In this document: positions 6,294 to 8,889 of the stretch, one piece after another
How positions within the stretch are numbered: the first letter of the stretch is position 1
Layout of the letters: every line of letters begins with the position of its first letter
Notes under the pieces: model-generated
What the model saw: the letters and a program-made list of their open reading frames with translations, nothing else
What the model was told of the DNA's origin: nothing
The model's database searches: none
Translations under genes and position numbers: made by a program
Source of the DNA: an uncultured Bacilli bacterium
GTDB lineage: Bacteria > Bacillota_I > Bacilli_A > RF39 > UBA660
DNA: 8,889 nucleotides
Direction: 5' to 3'
Assembly (NCBI GenBank): GCA_947631365.1
Contig: CANRLB010000045.1
Span: 1 to 8,889 of the forward strand

Positions 6294-6960
6294 TATCTTT
6301 CTCCAAAAGATCAGGTCTTCTTTTTTTAGTATTTTTTATTTGTTCCTTTAAACGATATTCTTTTATTTTTTGGTGGTCACCACTTAATAATACTTCTGGT
6401 ACTTTCATACCTCTAAAATCGGCTGGTTTAGTATAAGTAGGATAATCAAGTAAATTATTAGAATAAGAATCTTGTTCATAAGATTCACTATTAATTACCC
6501 CATCTAAAAGTCTTACAGTAGCATCAGTAATAGCCATTGCGGGAATCTCTCCACCCGTTAAGATATAATCACCAATACTAATCTCTAAATCCACAAAGTT
6601 TCTAATTCGCTCGTCATACCCTTCATAATGGCCACAGACAATAATTAAATGTTTATATTGTTTTAAATCATTAGCCATACTTTCTTTAAAAGTTTTTCCT
6701 TGAGGACAAGTAAGAATAACTAAAGTATCATCACTTTTTAAATCTTCAATTGCCCTTACCACGGGCTCACACATTAAAACCATTCCTCTTCCCCCACCAT
6801 ATGGTGTATCATCAACTTGCCCATGTTTTTCTAAAGAATAATTCCGAAAATCAATTATATTAATTTCGACAATCTCTTTTTCTCTTGCTCTTTTAATAAT
6901 TGATTCTGTTAAAAAGCCCTCAAACATTTTGGGAAAAAGCGTTAAAATATCTATTTTCAT
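6286..6960 (-). CDS. trmD: tRNA (guanine-N1)-methyltransferase
   Basis: TrmD methylates N1 of G37, next to the anticodon, in tRNAs that read CNN codons, using S-adenosylmethionine. This prevents +1 frameshifting and is normally essential. The 224-residue product has the trefoil-knot SPOUT fold signatures: MKIDILTLFPKMF at the N terminus, DDTPYGGGRGMVLM (50-63), LTCPQGKTF (83-91), CGHYEGYDERI (109-119) and SIGDYILTGGE (128-138). The C-terminal tRNA-binding segment carries YTKP and FRGMKVPEVLLSGDH. All core residues look intact and the length is slightly short of the usual 230-250. The start codon overlaps the rimM stop (ATGA), so translation is coupled. Confidence 0.98.
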   Translation of the reverse strand: MKIDILTLFPKMFEGFLTESIIKRAREKEIVEINIIDFRNYSLEKHGQVDDTPYGGGRGMVLMCEPVVRAIEDLKSDDTLVILTCPQGKTFKESMANDLKQYKHLIIVCGHYEGYDERIRNFVDLEISIGDYILTGGEIPAMAITDATVRLLDGVINSESYEQDSYSNNLLDYPTYTKPADFRGMKVPEVLLSGDHQKIKEYRLKEQIKNTKKRRPDLLEKDND

Positions 6961-7451
6961 AAAACTAAATTACTACCCCCTTTAGTTATTATTTTTTTAT
7001 CATTTAAACTAACTTTAATAATATATGGAGATATTAAAGGAATATAAAATGTTTTATCTCCTTTAACCTTTAATAATGTATTATTAATACTTGTTTCATA
7101 ATCTAAAACTATTCCAATTAATTTATCATCATCATAAACTTCTAAACCAATTAAATCATTTAACAAATATTCATCATCATTAAGTTTTAAATCATCTCTT
7201 TTAATATATACATTAAAGCCTTTATATTTTAATATTTCATTTATATTACTATAATTTTTAAAAGTAATTAAATCATAATTTTTATGAACTCTATAAGAAT
7301 TTACTTCTTCTTCATATTTATCTTCACTTATATATAATTTAAAACCTTTTTTAAAAACTCTTTCTTTAAACTCAAAATTAGAAAGTATTTTAACTTCGCC
7401 TTTAATTCCAAAAGTATTTACAATTTTACCTACTAAAATATCATTATTCAT
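6957..7451 (-). CDS. rimM: 16S rRNA processing / ribosome maturation factor RimM
   Basis: RimM binds ribosomal protein S19 and helps mature the head of the 30S subunit. The 164-residue product begins MNNDILVGKIVNTFGIKGEVKI, the standard N-terminal beta-barrel motif. It then has a PRC-barrel part with LIGLEVYDDDKLIGIVLDYE and a closing FYIPLISPYIIKVSLNDKKIITKG. The frame is open to 7463. I chose the ATG at 7451 because the family motif begins right after it and AGG precedes it at six bases. With that start it overlaps the stop of the upstream methyltransferase by eight bases. It overlaps trmD by four, so the three genes form one coupled block. It is somewhat shorter than B. subtilis RimM. Confidence 0.95.
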   Translation of the reverse strand: MNNDILVGKIVNTFGIKGEVKILSNFEFKERVFKKGFKLYISEDKYEEEVNSYRVHKNYDLITFKNYSNINEILKYKGFNVYIKRDDLKLNDDEYLLNDLIGLEVYDDDKLIGIVLDYETSINNTLLKVKGDKTFYIPLISPYIIKVSLNDKKIITKGGSNLVL

Positions 7452-8163
7452 GATTAACCTCATACATTAAAATACTTGCTGATACTCCCGCATTTAAACT
7501 TTCGCACTGATTATTCATCTTTATATAAGTAAACATATCACAACATTTTTTTACATCATTACTTATGCCATTTCCTTCATTGCCAATTACAATTGCACAT
7601 TTTTTAAAGGTAATTTTTCGAATATCTTCTCCATTATTAACATCGGTTCCAATAATTGTATAATCTTTATCTAAATTATTTAAAAATTCAATTATTTGAC
7701 ATCTTTTAATATTAATGTGAAAAAGCATTCCTTCACTAGCCCTTATTACTTTAGCATTATATAAATCTACACAATTTTCACTCAAAATAATTGAATCAAA
7801 ATTAAAAGCTACGGCACTTCTAATAATAGTTCCTAAATTACCAGGATCTTGAATATTATCAAGCACTATGATATTACCTTTTATATCTCTTTCTTCTAAA
7901 ACTTTTGATACTCCAATTATTTTAGCCCCACTTTTTTGTTCTGAAATTTTTTTCATTATTTTATCATTAACATAATAAGTTGGAATATCAAACTTTAAGT
8001 TTTCATCAATAGTAATTATTTCATTCAAAGTATGTTGTTTTAAAGCTTCATTAATTAAATGTTCATCTTCAATTAAAAACATCTTATATAAATCCCGATA
8101 CTTTTTTTGTTTTAATTTTTCCCATATTTTTACTTTTTCATTATTCGTACTGGTTAAATTCAT
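7444..8163 (-). CDS. SpoU/TrmH-family RNA 2'-O-methyltransferase
   Basis: This 239-residue protein has an N-terminal substrate-binding domain (about 10-90: KIWEKLKQKKYRDLYKMFLIEDEHL is the typical start of YsgA/TsnR-like rRNA methyltransferases). A C-terminal SPOUT knot domain follows, with all three motifs: LDNIQDPGNLGTIIRSA (101-117, catalytic Arg115), IGNEGNGIS (193-201) and SLNAGVSASILMYE (222-235). It should transfer a methyl group from S-adenosylmethionine to a ribose 2'-OH in rRNA or tRNA; the exact nucleotide cannot be told from sequence. The Shine-Dalgarno is GGGAT, modest for this genome. Its end overlaps rimM by eight bases, making it the first gene of the RNA-maturation operon and directly downstream of toxN (45 bases). 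Confidence 0.94.
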   Translation of the reverse strand: MNLTSTNNEKVKIWEKLKQKKYRDLYKMFLIEDEHLINEALKQHTLNEIITIDENLKFDIPTYYVNDKIMKKISEQKSGAKIIGVSKVLEERDIKGNIIVLDNIQDPGNLGTIIRSAVAFNFDSIILSENCVDLYNAKVIRASEGMLFHINIKRCQIIEFLNNLDKDYTIIGTDVNNGEDIRKITFKKCAIVIGNEGNGISNDVKKCCDMFTYIKMNNQCESLNAGVSASILMYEVNHE

Positions 8164-8191
8164 TTCTATCCCGTGCCTTATATCAATTTAT

Positions 8192-8220
8192 ATTTTACTA
8201 AAAGTAAATTATTTTAGCAA
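8192..8220 (-). promoter_or_regulatory. Candidate promoter for the methyltransferase-rimM-trmD operon, overlapping the toxN stop
   Basis: On the minus strand TTGCTA (8215-8220) and TAAAAT (8192-8197) are spaced by 17 bases. The -35 lies in the last codons of toxN and the -10 box is 28 bases before the methyltransferase start. The boxes match consensus at four and five of six positions. There is no terminator after toxN, so read-through from toxN is also possible. Confidence 0.45.
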
Positions 8221-8733
8221 CTCATCTTTTGCATTCTTTTTATATTCTAAGCATTTTTCTTCCAGTAATCTAAAATTACAGCATCGCTTTTTAATTTCTA
8301 ACGGCAAGCAATTGTTTAAATATTTATTATATAAACTTAAAGATTTATTTTTTATATAACGATATCTAGCATTTAACCATATTAACTGCTTATTTAATAA
8401 AATATAATATTGTTTTTCTTTTAAACCATTTAGATCTTTATTAAGTTCAAAAAATTTATAATTTAACTTTGTAACAGGTATCATATTATTAATATTTAAA
8501 GCTCCTAAATTACCATTATCTAATTTAATGAAATCAATAGTGTTATGCATCTTTTGGTGTTTTAATTTTGGACTTGATAATGGAGCAAAATATTCTATAT
8601 CTTTTAATGTAAATAATACTCCAACAAAAGGTCTTAAAGCTTTTTCATTTTTATTATAAGCAACTTTTGCATCAAATTTTCTCAAATAATCACAATATTT
8701 TGCATCGATAACTACTAATTTAAATTTATCCAT
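8209..8733 (-). CDS. toxN: Type III toxin-antitoxin system endoribonuclease toxin, ToxN/AbiQ family
   Basis: This 174-residue protein has the family's usual length (Pectobacterium ToxN is 171). ToxN is a sequence-preferring endoribonuclease that cuts A-rich sites in cellular and phage RNA and also processes its own antitoxin RNA. It is held inactive in a ring-shaped complex with ToxI pseudoknots. Family signatures are KFKLVVIDAKYCDYLRKFDAKVAYN (3-27), RPFVGVLF (34-41), the active-site-type block YFAPLSSPKLKHQKM (48-62), then NTIDFIKLDNGNLGALNINNMIPV (64-87). By alignment from memory, Tyr26, Ser53-Ser54 and Lys56 match the catalytic-pocket residues of characterised ToxN proteins. The C-terminal half is helical and basic, ending in the family-like KKRCCNFRLLEEKCLEYKK. 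AGGGGG precedes the ATG at good spacing. It lies directly downstream of 36-nt tandem repeats and a terminator, exactly the type III layout. No truncation or missing motif is seen. Confidence 0.95.
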   Translation of the reverse strand: MDKFKLVVIDAKYCDYLRKFDAKVAYNKNEKALRPFVGVLFTLKDIEYFAPLSSPKLKHQKMHNTIDFIKLDNGNLGALNINNMIPVTKLNYKFFELNKDLNGLKEKQYYILLNKQLIWLNARYRYIKNKSLSLYNKYLNNCLPLEIKKRCCNFRLLEEKCLEYKKNAKDELLK

Positions 8734-8759
8734 TTTTATTCCCCCTTAACTTCATAATT

Positions 8760-8788
8760 ATTATACTATTTTTTTTAATAAAAGAAAA
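8760..8788 (-). promoter_or_regulatory. Possible weak internal promoter in the toxN leader
   Basis: A perfect TATAAT (8760-8765) lies 27 bases before toxN. With 17-base spacing the -35 position would be TTTTCT (8783-8788), a poor match that also forms the terminator's T-tract. It may simply be AT-rich chance. Confidence 0.2.
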
Positions 8789-8810
8789 GATTAGAGTTTA
8801 GTCTCTAATC
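8781..8810 (-). terminator. Intrinsic terminator between ToxI and toxN
   Basis: A perfect 8-bp stem, GATTAGAG (8789-8796) with CTCTAATC (8803-8810), has a 6-base loop and is followed on the minus strand by TTTTCTTT (8781-8788). It sits two bases after the last ToxI repeat. In characterised type III systems a terminator here limits read-through into the toxin gene, so antitoxin RNA is made in excess. The position and form fit that role. Confidence 0.88.
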
Positions 8811-8812
8811 AA

Positions 8813-8889
8813 CTTTTTTCGTTTCCCATTTAATGGCTGGAATCACCGCTTTTTTCGTTTCCCATTTAATGGCTGGAATCACCGCTTTT
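8813..8889 (-). ncRNA. toxI: ToxI antitoxin RNA, 3' part (array continues beyond the window)
   Basis: The RNA repeat unit begins CGGTGATTCCAG and ends GAAAAAAG. Within each unit GGU (8881-8883 in the outer copy) can pair with GCC (8871-8873) and CCA (8874-8876) with UGG (8862-8864), an H-type pseudoknot. The GGUGAUU start and the order of paired triplets match what I recall of the Pectobacterium ToxI repeat. The six-adenine run (8850-8855) linking units is a plausible place for ToxN to cut the precursor into single antitoxin units. ToxI inhibits ToxN by direct RNA-protein assembly. The promoter and 5' units lie outside the window. Confidence 0.92.
8813..8889 (-). repeat. Tandem 36-nt direct repeats of toxI
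   Basis: Two complete and identical copies (8813-8848 and 8849-8884) are followed by the first five bases of a third (8885-8889), which the window edge cuts. There is no spacer between units. The 36-nt period equals that of the Pectobacterium ToxI array. The sequence after the last unit keeps only TGATT of the next unit before it becomes the terminator stem. Confidence 0.97.

Noticed and set aside
8813..8889. CRISPR array, because the repeat unit is 36 nt
   Set aside because: The copies are directly adjacent with no spacers, a terminator and a ToxN gene follow, and the unit folds as a ToxI-like pseudoknot.
1..8889. tRNA or rRNA genes, insertion sequences or integrase/attachment sites near toxIN
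   Set aside because: None was seen in the window: no transposase or recombinase frame, no flanking direct repeats around toxIN, and no tRNA-like end.

Overview
The window is very AT-rich DNA with Bacillota-type gene content and strong Gram-positive ribosome binding sites. Every supported gene is on the minus strand, so transcription runs from high to low coordinates. The standard bacterial code fits: rimM ends in TGA and no real reading frame uses TGA as tryptophan, which argues against a Mycoplasma-type code. Low GC, single-copy housekeeping genes and short gaps suggest a low-GC Firmicute or an uncultured relative (Bacilli or Clostridia-like). I cannot name the species.

Right end (8209-8889): a type III toxin-antitoxin system of the ToxIN family. 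Two complete and one cut-off identical 36-nt repeats form the 3' part of a ToxI antitoxin RNA. They are followed by an intrinsic terminator with an 8-bp stem and then toxN, a 174-residue ToxN/AbiQ-type endoribonuclease gene. Each repeat can fold as an H-type pseudoknot (GGU with GCC, CCA with UGG), followed by a six-adenine linker that is a plausible ToxN cut site. The array runs off the window, so copy number and promoter are not visible. This is the most interesting part of the window. The family is known, but this repeat sequence and its place next to a translation operon deserve a look.

Middle (5922-8163): a tightly packed, overlapping operon for RNA modification and ribosome maturation: a SpoU/TrmH-family RNA 2'-O-methyltransferase, rimM, trmD and a 123-residue protein of unknown function. 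Its likely promoter overlaps the end of toxN. In many Bacillota rplS directly follows trmD. Here it still lies downstream, but a CAP-domain (SCP/PR-1) secreted or anchored protein and a 275-residue protein of unknown function sit between them, each with its own promoter. A 75-nt span bounded by a perfect 12-bp inverted repeat lies between those two genes.

Left (1-3945): rplS (ribosomal protein L19) has a near-consensus promoter and a structured leader, followed by an attenuator-like terminator and lepB (signal peptidase I), then a second terminator. Next is a three-helix membrane protein with a possible PH-like domain and a lipocalin-like C-terminal domain, with its own promoter and terminator. 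Then come rarA (a AAA+ ATPase of replication-fork maintenance, with an N-terminal QxxLF clamp-binding-like motif) and a partial uracil-DNA-glycosylase-superfamily gene with a TTG start, both genome-maintenance genes. No stretch longer than 170 bases lacks a gene.
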